DNA from: Pseudomonadota bacterium
GTDB taxonomy: Bacteria; Pseudomonadota; Gammaproteobacteria; Xanthomonadales; Xanthomonadaceae
Assembly: GCA_023453655.1 (NCBI GenBank)
Contig: JAEXTE010000336.1
Location: 1-25,752, forward strand
Reading direction: 5' to 3'
DNA length: 25,752 nt
Shown here: in pieces, positions 1 through 7,398 of the stretch
Layout: each line of letters opens with the position of its first letter
Numbering within the stretch: the first letter of the stretch is position 1
Made by a program: the position numbers and the translations under genes
The notes under the pieces: generated by a model
The model's database searches: none
Told to the model about the DNA's origin: nothing
The model's input: only the letters and a program-made list of their open reading frames with translations

Positions 1-473
1 GCGGCATCGGGCGCGTCGCCCTGGTGGATGTGGACTACCACCACGGCAACGGCAGCCAGGACATCTTCTGGGAGCGGAGCGACGTGCTGTTCGTTTCGAT
101 CCACGGCACGCCGGACACCGAGTACCCGTACTTCCTCGGCTACGCCGACGAGCGCGGGGCGGGGGCGGGCGAGGGCTTCACGCTCAACCTGCCGCTGCCG
201 CGCGGGACCGGCTGGGACGGGTACGCGCAGGCCCTGGATGTGGCGCTCCAGGCGGTCTCCGATTTCGACGCCGGCGCGCTCGTCGTCTCGCTGGGCGTGG
301 ATACCTACGAGGGCGACCCGATCAGCGCCTTCCGCCTGGACGCCGCCTGTTTCCCGATGATCGGCGCGCGGCTGGCGGCCCTGGGCCTGCCCACGGTACT
401 GGTCCAGGAAGGCGGCTACGCGGTGGCGGAGATCGGGACCAACGTGGCCGGGGTGCTCGGCGCGTTCAAGTAG
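1..473 (+). CDS. Histone deacetylase / acetylpolyamine amidohydrolase family protein (3' part)
   Basis: The reading frame is open from base 3 to a TAG at 471-473, so the N-terminal part lies outside the window. The visible C-terminal half has the zinc-hydrolase hallmarks of the arginase/deacetylase fold: DVDYHHGNG near its start, which carries the Asp and His zinc ligands, then SLGVDTYEGDP with the second zinc Asp, then QEGGYAV with the transition-state Tyr. The family removes acetyl groups from acetyl-lysine, acetylpolyamines or similar amides using a Zn ion in the cytoplasm. The substrate cannot be told from this fragment. A GTG at 24 could open a shorter frame, but it lies inside the conserved core and is not a start. 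The 3' end overlaps the convergent diguanylate cyclase gene by 8 bp. Confidence 0.9.
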   Translation, partial: GIGRVALVDVDYHHGNGSQDIFWERSDVLFVSIHGTPDTEYPYFLGYADERGAGAGEGFTLNLPLPRGTGWDGYAQALDVALQAVSDFDAGALVVSLGVDTYEGDPISAFRLDAACFPMIGARLAALGLPTVLVQEGGYAVAEIGTNVAGVLGAFK

Positions 474-1470
474 CGCGCTGCGCCGGCGGCTGCGCGCCCT
501 TGCGCAGGACCGTGCGGTTGCGGCCCGCGTGCTTGGCCTCGTACATCGCCCCATCGGCACGCGCCAGCCAGTCGCTGGCCGATTCCCCGGGCAGGAAGGG
601 AGCGGCGCCGATGGAGATGGTGACCGGCCGTCCCCGGCAGGCCACCTCGCGTTCCACCGCCTGGCGCAGCTTGCCCGCCACTTCGCGCAGGGCATCCACC
701 CCGGCGCCCGGAAGCAGCACGCTGAACTCCTCGCCGCCGGTGCGGAAGAAGCGGTCGTCGGTCCGCGTATTGGCCCGCACCACGTCGGCGACCCGCACCA
801 GCACCTCGTCCCCCGCTTCATGGCCGAAATCGTCGTTGATCGACTTGAAGTGGTCGATGTCGAACACCAGCAGGCCCAGCGGCTGGCCGGAGCGCAGGCT
901 GGCGGTCATCGCGATGCGCAGTTCCACCTCCATGCCGCGACGGTTGCTGGCACCGGTCAGCGGATCGCGCAGGGCGATCGCCTCCAGCTGCAGCCGCTGC
1001 ATCTGCGCGCGGGAGGCGAACACGAACGAGAACAGGCTCACCACCGTGGCCGTGGCGACGAAGGCGAGCTTGGTCGACAGGCCGGGCAGGGCGGTGTCGC
1101 TGAGCGCGATGCCGACGATCGCGAGCGTCGAGATCAGCAGCGAGGTGGCGCGGCCGTTGATCAGGAAGTTGGCCACCAGCACCGGATAGACCCACAGCAC
1201 GCCGGAGAAGTCGGCGATATGGGCGACCGCCACGCAGCCGATCGAATAGGTGGCCGCCAGGAAGGTCGCCGCCCCGGCGGTGCGCCCGGTCCGCCATGCG
1301 TAGACGGCCCCGGCGCCGATGCACAGCAGGATCGCCAGGTCCACGATGCCGGCCAGGGGCTGGCCCTGCAGGAAGCGCCGGATCGCGAAGGGCGTCACCC
1401 CCAGCGCGGTGATCGCGGCGAACAGGGTGATGAGCGCAAGATGGAAGTCGGACCTGATCCTCTCTTTCAC
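466..1470 (-). CDS. Membrane-bound GGDEF diguanylate cyclase
   Basis: The predicted 334-residue protein makes cyclic di-GMP from two GTP. The first ~150 residues are hydrophobic, with about five to six membrane segments and no recognisable periplasmic sensor domain. A GGDEF domain follows, opening with LRDPLTGASNRRG and holding GGEEF at residues 245-249, an active variant of the motif. The sequence RTDD lies five residues before GGEEF. This matches the RxxD inhibitory site, so product feedback inhibition is likely. I chose the GTG at 1470. The frame stays open to 1620, but the extra ~50 residues are low-complexity and the membrane domain begins just after this GTG; a GGAAC lies upstream as a weak ribosome site. 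The input signal is unknown. The 3' end overlaps the convergent deacetylase gene. Confidence 0.9.
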   Translation of the reverse strand: MKERIRSDFHLALITLFAAITALGVTPFAIRRFLQGQPLAGIVDLAILLCIGAGAVYAWRTGRTAGAATFLAATYSIGCVAVAHIADFSGVLWVYPVLVANFLINGRATSLLISTLAIVGIALSDTALPGLSTKLAFVATATVVSLFSFVFASRAQMQRLQLEAIALRDPLTGASNRRGMEVELRIAMTASLRSGQPLGLLVFDIDHFKSINDDFGHEAGDEVLVRVADVVRANTRTDDRFFRTGGEEFSVLLPGAGVDALREVAGKLRQAVEREVACRGRPVTISIGAAPFLPGESASDWLARADGAMYEAKHAGRNRTVLRKGAQPPAQRAT

Positions 1471-1610
1471 TCGGCTGTTCCGAATCAGCGGACCTAGCGT
1501 CCGTCCTCCGGCCGCGCCACTGCCACGGCCTCCCTGCGCGCAGGCTAAGGGGAGCGGATGCGGAGGTGCGTGAACGCGGTCGCACCCGGCGGCCGCGCCC
1601 CCGACTGCGT

Positions 1611-1616
1611 TAACCT
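1611..1616 (+). promoter_or_regulatory. Candidate -10 box of the methyltransferase gene
   Basis: TAACCT fits the TAnnnT pattern of a -10 element and ends 6 nt before the ATG at 1623. Transcription would then begin at or next to the start codon, giving a leaderless mRNA. In agreement, there is no Shine-Dalgarno sequence in front of this ATG. No clear -35 box is seen. Confidence 0.35.
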
Positions 1617-1622
1617 GCATCG

Positions 1623-2327
1623 ATGCGGCCCGACGACATCGTTGCCCTGTTCGACCAGCAGGCCGCCGGCTACGACCGCCAGTGGGCCGGGACCGCGCCG
1701 ATCCGCGACTGCCTCTACCTGCTGCTGGAGCCTCTGCTCGCCGGGTTGCCGGCCGACGCGCGCGTGCTGTGCGTCGGCGCCGGCACCGGGCAGGAGATCG
1801 CGCACCTGGCGCGACGTTTCCCGGGCTGGCGCTTCACCGCGGTGGAGCCCTCGGGTGCGATGCTCGAGGCCTGCCGGCAGCGCGCCGCGGCCGAGGGCTT
1901 CGCCGACCGCTGCGACGTCCACCACGGCTTCCTGGAATCGCTTCCGGCGGGCGTGCCGTTCGACGCGGCCACCTGCTTCCTGGTCTCGCAGTTCATCGTC
2001 GATGCGCGGCAGCGGGCGGACTTCTTCGCCGGGATCGCGGCACGCCTGCGCGAGGGCGGCCTGCTGGCCAGCTCCGACCTTGCCGCGGACACCTCGTCCT
2101 CGGCCTACGAGGTGCTGCTGCCGGCGTGGACGCGGATGATGGCGGCGGCCGACGTGCCTGCCGATGCCATCGCGCGCATCCGCAGGGCCTACGAAACCGA
2201 CGTGGCCGTGCTGCCGCCCGAGCGCGTGGCCGCACTCATCGCGGCAGGCGGATTCGCATCGCCCGTGCGGTTCTTCCAGGCCGGACTGATCCACGCCTGG
2301 ATCTCGCGCCGCACGGCGGGGGACTGA
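1623..2327 (+). CDS. Class I SAM-dependent methyltransferase
   Basis: A 234-residue cytoplasmic protein with a Rossmann-type methyltransferase fold. Motif I is VLCVGAGTGQ at residues 48-57, the SAM-binding glycine loop. Motif II has the acidic residue E75 in TAVEPS, which should bind the ribose hydroxyls. The helix after it (GAMLEACRQR) is typical of small-molecule methyltransferases of the Methyltransf_11/25 type. Nothing shows the substrate. The ATG at 1623 has no ribosome-binding site but a -10-like box 6 nt upstream. The gene diverges from the diguanylate cyclase across ~150 bp and is monocistronic, since the next gene is on the other strand. Confidence 0.85.
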   Translation: MRPDDIVALFDQQAAGYDRQWAGTAPIRDCLYLLLEPLLAGLPADARVLCVGAGTGQEIAHLARRFPGWRFTAVEPSGAMLEACRQRAAAEGFADRCDVHHGFLESLPAGVPFDAATCFLVSQFIVDARQRADFFAGIAARLREGGLLASSDLAADTSSSAYEVLLPAWTRMMAAADVPADAIARIRRAYETDVAVLPPERVAALIAAGGFASPVRFFQAGLIHAWISRRTAGD

Positions 2328-2369
2328 TTCTTCCGCCTGGCCGGCGCGCCATGCGCCGGTGCCGCCGGC

Positions 2370-2924
2370 TCAGGCGGTTGCCGCGGCCGCCACCCGCACG
2401 CGCGGGGTGAGCGCAATATTGCTGCGATCGCTCATCAGCTGCAGTTCGCCGTCCTGGACCATCGCGGTCAGCCGCATCCCGCGCTCGAGCAGGCTGGTGA
2501 TCGCCTCCACGTCCTCCGCCGCCAGGTCGATCACGGTAAGGTTGCGGAAGCGCGCCAGCGTGGACGCGACCTTGCTCCACCAGACCTCCGACGCGCCACC
2601 GCCGTAGTTGACCACCACGACGTGCCGGGCGCGCGCACAGGCCTTGCGGATGCGGCTTTCGTCGGGCTGTCCGAGGTCGATCCAGCGCTCGATGTCGCCG
2701 GTGTAGTCGCGCTGCCACAGGTCCGCGTCCTCGTCGCTGCTGAGGCCGCGGCCGAACTCCAGCCGCTCGTGCGCGTACAGGGCGAAGGCGACCAGCCGCA
2801 CCATCAGCCGCTGCGGCGTCTCGGACGGATGCTGGGCCAGGGTCAGGTTGTGGCTGGCGTAGTAGTGCCGGTCCATGTCGCTGACCTGCAGCTCCACCTT
2901 GTAGATGGTCGAATTGGGAGCCAT
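2370..2924 (-). CDS. yaeQ: YaeQ family protein
   Basis: A 184-residue protein, close to the usual ~180 of the family. It matches YaeQ throughout: STIYKVELQVSDMDRHYY at the start, LTLAQHPSETPQRLMVRL next, then IDLGQPDESRIRKA, VVVNYGG and EVWW.K in the second half. YaeQ proteins have a variant of the PD-(D/E)XK nuclease fold. The E. coli member was found as a suppressor of loss of the elongation factor RfaH, but no biochemical activity is firmly established. The ATG at 2924 is chosen because the family begins at this point; upstream sequence in frame is not YaeQ-like. It lies 71 nt downstream of the unknown gene at 2996-3685 and may be co-transcribed, but it also has its own -10-like box at 2952-2957. 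Confidence 0.93.
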   Translation of the reverse strand: MAPNSTIYKVELQVSDMDRHYYASHNLTLAQHPSETPQRLMVRLVAFALYAHERLEFGRGLSSDEDADLWQRDYTGDIERWIDLGQPDESRIRKACARARHVVVVNYGGGASEVWWSKVASTLARFRNLTVIDLAAEDVEAITSLLERGMRLTAMVQDGELQLMSDRSNIALTPRVRVAAAATA

Positions 2925-2951
2925 GGGTCGCGGGTCCGGGGAAAGGGTGCG

Positions 2952-2957
2952 ATTGTA
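2952..2957 (-). promoter_or_regulatory. Candidate -10 box of yaeQ
   Basis: On the minus strand this reads TACAAT, five of six matches to TATAAT, 27 nt before the yaeQ ATG in the 71-nt gap behind the upstream gene. No convincing -35 hexamer is seen 17 nt further up. It suggests yaeQ can be transcribed on its own. Confidence 0.45.
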
Positions 2958-2995
2958 CGGGTTGGCGCCTGGCGCGCCTTCTGCGCTGCGCGCGT

Positions 2996-3685
2996 TCAGC
3001 GGTACTCGTCGGAGCCCTGCACCCAGAGGAACGACTGCACGTCGATCATGTCGCGGGGCCTGAGGTCGCGCAGGTCGCGGGCGACCACGCCGGCGAAGTC
3101 GAGCAGCGCCGCATACACGTCCCAGGACGGGCGAGACTGGTAGGGCAGTGGGTAACCATAGGCGCGGGCCGCAGCGCGGATGGTGTTGGGCTTCATGAAC
3201 ATGTGCCGGTCGGGCTGGGCGATGAAGCCGAACACCGTCACCAGCGGCCAGGTCAGCACGCGCGTCTGCCTGCGGGGCAGGCCGTCGATCGCTTCGACCC
3301 AGCGCTCGAAGCGACGTTCCGGTCCGCCGCGTCCGTGCAGCCAGTCGTACAGCCCCTCGGCGAACCGCTCCGCGCCGTCCGGGCTGCGCAGCGCGTCGCG
3401 CAGCGCCATCTTCTCGAACGAGAACAGCATGCTGTGGCGCGAGCGCTGCTCGACCCGCATCGCACGCGAGGCGACCTCCACCGCCTGGCCCCCGCGCAGC
3501 AGGCGGCGGAAGCTGGCCTGCGGCAGCGCCTCGCGCCAGCGCCGGTGGGATTCGACCTTGTAGTCGCGTTCCCAGTCCAGGTAGGTCGGGTCGCGGAAGC
3601 CGTTGGGGAACTGGCGCAGGAAGCGGCGGCGGCAACGCGCGGCGCCGGGGTATGCGGTCTCATCCTGGTCCGTCTTGTGCGCCAT
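2996..3685 (-). CDS. Conserved protein of unknown function
   Basis: A 229-residue protein without signal peptide or membrane segment. I do not recognise a named domain. It opens with a short basic stretch, followed by FPNGFRDPTYLDWERDYK, a distinctive motif I associate with uncharacterised proteobacterial proteins. It is rich in Arg and aromatic residues. A later segment, TWPLVTVFGFIAQPDRHMF, followed by KPNTIRAAARAYGY, has the look of a helical, nucleic-acid-binding-like fold, but this is only an impression. The ATG at 3685 is chosen because the conserved part starts soon after and the in-frame upstream sequence is low-complexity. AGGGG precedes it, and a -10-like TAGACA (3693-3698) sits 7 nt before the ATG. 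It probably shares a transcript with yaeQ downstream. Confidence 0.7.
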   Translation of the reverse strand: MAHKTDQDETAYPGAARCRRRFLRQFPNGFRDPTYLDWERDYKVESHRRWREALPQASFRRLLRGGQAVEVASRAMRVEQRSRHSMLFSFEKMALRDALRSPDGAERFAEGLYDWLHGRGGPERRFERWVEAIDGLPRRQTRVLTWPLVTVFGFIAQPDRHMFMKPNTIRAAARAYGYPLPYQSRPSWDVYAALLDFAGVVARDLRDLRPRDMIDVQSFLWVQGSDEYR

Positions 3686-3900
3686 CGGCCCCTGTCTAGC
3701 ATCGCCGCGCTCACGACCGCGTGCAGGCCCTGCGCGCGGCGCGTGCGAGCGATCATCAAACCGGCAAGCCGCGGGTGCGGATTGCGATGGGTCCGCGCCG
3801 CGCGCCGTGCAATCATCCGGCTTGCCTGCATCCCGGGTCGTCGCCGTGCGCCGCCGGCCCGGGCGGCCCTCTGCATGGCGTTCACATCGAGGAGAACCGG

Positions 3901-6582
3901 ATGGACTTTCCGCTGCGCGCGGTCGCCCGCGCCCTTGCACTTGCGCTGCTGGTCGCCACCGCGCCGCTGGCGGCCCGGCAGGACGGTCGCGCCGCGGAGC
4001 CCACTTCCGCCGAACAGCTCGCGCAGGCGCTGGTCGCGCAGCTCGACACCGACGAGAAGCTCGCCCAGCTGCTCAACACCGCGCCCGCCATCCCGCGCCT
4101 GGGCGTGCCGGCCTACAACTGGTGGACCGAATCGCTGCATGGCGCGATGGGCTCGCTGCCCACGACCAACTTCCCCGAGCCGATCGGGCTGGCGGCCAGC
4201 TTCGACGACGGGCTGGTGCAGCGCGTGGCCGGCGTGATCAGCCGCGAGGTGCGCGGCCTGCACGCGCTGGCGCGGCAGACCGGCCGGACCGGCCGCATCG
4301 GCACCGGCCTCGATACCTGGTCGCCCAACATCAACATCTTCCGCGACCCGCGCTGGGGCCGCGGCCAGGAAACCTATGGCGAGGATCCGTTCCTCGCCGC
4401 GCGCATGGGCGTGGCCTACGTGCGCGGCATGCAGGGCGGCGATCCGGAGCGGATCGACGTGGTCGCCACCCCCAAGCACTACGCGGTGCACAGCGGGCCG
4501 GAATCGACCCGCCACGAGGCCAACGTGTTCGTCTCGCGACGCGACCTCGAGGACACCTACCTGCCCGCGTTCCGCGCGGCCGTGGTGGAGGGCGGTGCGG
4601 CCTCGATCATGTGCGCCTACAACCGCGTCGACGGCCAGCCGGCCTGCGCCAGCGACCTGCTGCTGAAGGACTACCTGCGCGGCGCCTGGGGCTTCAAGGG
4701 CTACGTGGTGTCGGACTGCGACGCGGTCACCGACATCCGCAAGCACCACCACTTCGCCCCCGATGCCGCCAGCGCGGTCGCCGCGGCCATGCGCGCCGGC
4801 GTGGACAACGAGTGCAACGGCGCCACGCTCACCGATACCGACGGACTGGCCGGGCCTTACCGCGAGGCGCTGGCGCGCGGCCTGCTGACGATGGCCGACA
4901 TCGATCGCGCCCTGGTGCGGCTGTTCGCCGCGCGCTACCGCACCGGCGATCTGGCCGGGCTGCGCCCGCTGTCCACCGACACCATTTCGCCCGCCGATGT
5001 CGGCGCGCCCGCCCACGGCGAACTCGCGCTGGAGGCGGCCGAAAAGAGCCTGGTGCTGCTGAAGAACGACGGCCTGCTGCCGCTGCGCGCCGATGCGCGC
5101 ATCGCGGTGATCGGCCCGCTCGGCGACGCCACGCGCGTGCTGCGCGGCAACTATTCCTCGCCGCAGTCCGCGCCGCCGGTGTCCGTGCTCGAGGGCCTGC
5201 GCCGCGCGATGCCGCGGGCCGAGGTGCGCCATGCCGCCTTCGGCGAGACCTTCACCGATGGCGATCCGGTCCCGACCAGCGCGCTGCGCACGCCCGACGG
5301 CGCGCCCGGCCTGCTGGCGCGCTACTACAACGCCGCCGCCGTGCCGCCCGCGCGTTTCGCGCCGGGCGAGCTGGACGCCTGGATCGCGCGCACCGGCTTC
5401 GAGGCCGAGCCGGTGGTGACGCGGGTCGAGGCCGACGTCAACTCGCGCAGTCTCGACCTCGCCCAGGTCCGCGACGTGCACCGTGTGGAATGGACCGGCT
5501 ACCTCGTCCCGCCGGAGACCGGCAGCTACCGCCTCGGCATCGGCGGGTTCAATGGCGAGATGGAATTCGACGGCAAACCCTTCGTCGACCTGCGCGGCGC
5601 GTCCTGGAACAGCCTGCCGACCATGCGCACGGTGCGGCTCGAAGGCGGGCGCCGGTACCCGATCAAGGTCACCACCGAGGCGCGCATCCTGACCGGCATC
5701 GGCATGCTGTGGAAGCGGGTGTCCGAAACCCCGCTCGAGGACATGCGCGCCGTGGCCACGGACAGCGACGTGCTGGTGGCGGTGGTCGGGCTCACCTCGG
5801 ACCTCGAGGCCGAGGAAGCGCCGATCGAGGTGCCGGGATTCAAGGGCGGCGACAAGACCTCGCTCGACCTGCTGGCCGACCAGCAGGCCCTGCTCGACGC
5901 GGCGCGCGCCACGGGCAAGCCGCTGGTGGTGGTGCTGATGAACGGCAGCCAGGTCAACCTGGCCTGGGCGAAGCAGCACGCCAACGCCATCATCGAAGCC
6001 TGGTATCCGGGCCAGTCGGGCGGGCTGGCGGTGGCCAGGGTGCTGTCGGGCGAGACCAGTCCCGCCGGGCGCCTGCCGCTGACCTTCTACCGCTCGGTCG
6101 ACGACCTGCCGCCTTTCGGCGACTACGACATGCGCGGGCGCACCTACCGCTATTTCGACGGCACGCCCGTCTATCCGTTCGGCCACGGGCTGAGCTACAC
6201 GCGCTTCGACTACGCACCGCTGCAGCTGGCGCCGGCCCGCGGCGGAGCGGGCGAGGGCCTGCGCGTGCGCACCCGCCTGCGCAACGTCGGCGAGCGCGCC
6301 GGCGACGAGGTCGCCCAGCTGTACCTCGACTTCCCCGACGTCGAAGGCGCGCCGCGCATCGCGCTGCGCGGGTTCCGGCGCGTGCCGCTCGCGCCCGGCG
6401 AAGAACGCGAGGTCGAGTTCGCGCTCGATCCGCGCGACCTGAGCGCCGTGGATGCCGAGGGCGAGCGCCTGGTGCTCCCCGGGCGCTATCGCGTGTGGGT
6501 CGGCTCGGGACAGCCGGGGGACGGCGTCGCCGGCCAGTGGGCCGAGTTCAGCGTGGCGCAGGCGCGGCCAGTCGAACGCTGA
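3901..6582 (+). CDS. Secreted GH3 glycosidase with PA14-like insert (xylan beta-xylosidase / beta-glucosidase type)
   Basis: An 893-residue exported enzyme that should release sugars from the non-reducing ends of beta-linked oligosaccharides. Residues 1-25 form a Sec signal peptide (cleavage near APLAA|R). The GH3 N-terminal barrel shows NWWTESLHG, WSPNINIFRDPRWGRG, PKHYAVHSGPE and YVVSDCDAV, where D272 is the catalytic nucleophile. SDC rather than SDW favours the xylosidase branch. A PA14-like carbohydrate-binding insert covers about 463-615, then the C-terminal GH3 domain (GFKGGDKTSLDL) and a fibronectin-III-like domain from ~785, with PFGHGLSYTRF before it. The ATG at 3901 follows GAGGAGAA at good spacing; earlier in-frame starts lack a signal peptide. 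The 215-bp region before it is the divergent promoter region with the unknown gene. Exact substrate is inferred from motif type only. Confidence 0.92.
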   Translation: MDFPLRAVARALALALLVATAPLAARQDGRAAEPTSAEQLAQALVAQLDTDEKLAQLLNTAPAIPRLGVPAYNWWTESLHGAMGSLPTTNFPEPIGLAASFDDGLVQRVAGVISREVRGLHALARQTGRTGRIGTGLDTWSPNINIFRDPRWGRGQETYGEDPFLAARMGVAYVRGMQGGDPERIDVVATPKHYAVHSGPESTRHEANVFVSRRDLEDTYLPAFRAAVVEGGAASIMCAYNRVDGQPACASDLLLKDYLRGAWGFKGYVVSDCDAVTDIRKHHHFAPDAASAVAAAMRAGVDNECNGATLTDTDGLAGPYREALARGLLTMADIDRALVRLFAARYRTGDLAGLRPLSTDTISPADVGAPAHGELALEAAEKSLVLLKNDGLLPLRADARIAVIGPLGDATRVLRGNYSSPQSAPPVSVLEGLRRAMPRAEVRHAAFGETFTDGDPVPTSALRTPDGAPGLLARYYNAAAVPPARFAPGELDAWIARTGFEAEPVVTRVEADVNSRSLDLAQVRDVHRVEWTGYLVPPETGSYRLGIGGFNGEMEFDGKPFVDLRGASWNSLPTMRTVRLEGGRRYPIKVTTEARILTGIGMLWKRVSETPLEDMRAVATDSDVLVAVVGLTSDLEAEEAPIEVPGFKGGDKTSLDLLADQQALLDAARATGKPLVVVLMNGSQVNLAWAKQHANAIIEAWYPGQSGGLAVARVLSGETSPAGRLPLTFYRSVDDLPPFGDYDMRGRTYRYFDGTPVYPFGHGLSYTRFDYAPLQLAPARGGAGEGLRVRTRLRNVGERAGDEVAQLYLDFPDVEGAPRIALRGFRRVPLAPGEEREVEFALDPRDLSAVDAEGERLVLPGRYRVWVGSGQPGDGVAGQWAEFSVAQARPVER

Positions 6583-6588
6583 GCGCGG

Positions 6589-7311
6589 TCAGAAGCGCTC
6601 GCCGACCGGCAGGTAGCGCCAGCTGCCCGCCGGCATCTTGGCCAGCGGGATGCGGCCGATCCGGATGCGGCGGATCGACACCGCCTCGAGGCCCGCCTGC
6701 GCGCACATGTCGCGCAGCTGGCCGTCGCGCACCGCCTTGATCGCGAAGCGCAGGCGGGTCTCGTTCTGCCAGCTCACCTTGCAAGGGGGCAGGGGGCGGC
6801 CCTGGTAGCGCATGCCGTGGGCGAGTCGGCCGAGCGTCCAGGGTCCGGTCGACCCCGCGACCTCGACCACGTACTCGTGTTCGATCGCGTCGCCGTCCTC
6901 GACCAGGCGCCGGCGCACCCGGCCGTCCTGGCTGAACACCATCAGGCCGCTGGCCTCGCGCTCCAGCGGCGCCAGCGGCACCAGCCGCTGGAAATGCAGG
7001 CCGAGCAGGCGCACGCCGCTGGCGTCCCCGGTCCAGTGCGTGTCCGGCGCGACCAGTCCGACGGCGGGATGCGGGCCGGACACCGGATCCACTCCGGCCG
7101 GCTTGTGCAGCAGGATCGTCGCCGGCTCGTTGGCCTGCGCGCGCGCGTGCGGATCGATCTCCACCGTTTCCTGGCCGACCAGCCGGGCGGGATCCTCGAC
7201 CACGCGGCCGTCCACCCGCACCCAGCCGCCCTGCACGTACTGTTCGGCCTCGGCGCGCGAGCAGCGCGCCAGTTCGGCCACGCGCCTGGCCAGTCGTACC
7301 GGATCGGACAT
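6589..7311 (-). CDS. RsuA/RluF-type pseudouridine synthase homologue with altered active site
   Basis: A 240-residue protein. Residues ~5-50 are an S4 RNA-binding domain (LARRVAELARCSRAEAEQYV, then GWVRVDGR), and the rest is an RsuA-type synthase domain (LLHKPAG, HEYVVEV, CKVSWQNETRLRF). These enzymes isomerise uridine in rRNA with an invariant Asp in a GRLD-type motif. Here the aligned segment reads APLEREASGL, so the Asp is Glu (E117, codon 6961-6963) and the preceding Gly-Arg is also lost. The later family motif NRQIRRM is DGQLRDM. It may therefore be inactive, act differently, or bind RNA only. The ATG at 7311 directly precedes the S4 domain. Upstream lie a weak ribosome site and a -10-like TACACT at 7340-7345. 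It converges on the GH3 gene with a 6-nt gap and diverges from the RIO kinase. Confidence 0.85.
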   Translation of the reverse strand: MSDPVRLARRVAELARCSRAEAEQYVQGGWVRVDGRVVEDPARLVGQETVEIDPHARAQANEPATILLHKPAGVDPVSGPHPAVGLVAPDTHWTGDASGVRLLGLHFQRLVPLAPLEREASGLMVFSQDGRVRRRLVEDGDAIEHEYVVEVAGSTGPWTLGRLAHGMRYQGRPLPPCKVSWQNETRLRFAIKAVRDGQLRDMCAQAGLEAVSIRRIRIGRIPLAKMPAGSWRYLPVGERF

Positions 7312-7339
7312 GTCGTCGTGAGGAGAGGCGGAGGCGCGC

Positions 7340-7345
7340 AGTGTA
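7340..7345 (-). promoter_or_regulatory. Candidate -10 box of the pseudouridine-synthase-like gene
   Basis: Reads TACACT on the minus strand, 28 nt before the ATG at 7311, in the short gap shared with the divergent RIO kinase gene. No clear -35 hexamer is visible. Confidence 0.35.
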
Positions 7346-7398
7346 TCGTTCGCGCACCCTGGCGCACCGGCGCGCCGCTTTCCACAGCCCGAGGTGCC

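Noticed and set aside
1471..1620. N-terminal extension of the diguanylate cyclase up to 1620.
   Set aside because: The extra residues are low-complexity, and the extension would run through the probable promoter of the divergent methyltransferase gene.
3253..6186. Very long open frame (about 977 codons) on the minus strand opposite the GH3 gene.
   Set aside because: It is the codon-position mirror of a GC-rich gene: low-complexity, rich in Arg, Ala, His and Gln, with no family motif, while the plus strand shows a full GH3 domain set.
3603..6740. Long plus-strand frame overlapping the GH3 gene in another register.
   Set aside because: Arg/Ala/Pro-rich shadow with no domain; GH3 motifs are in the other frame.
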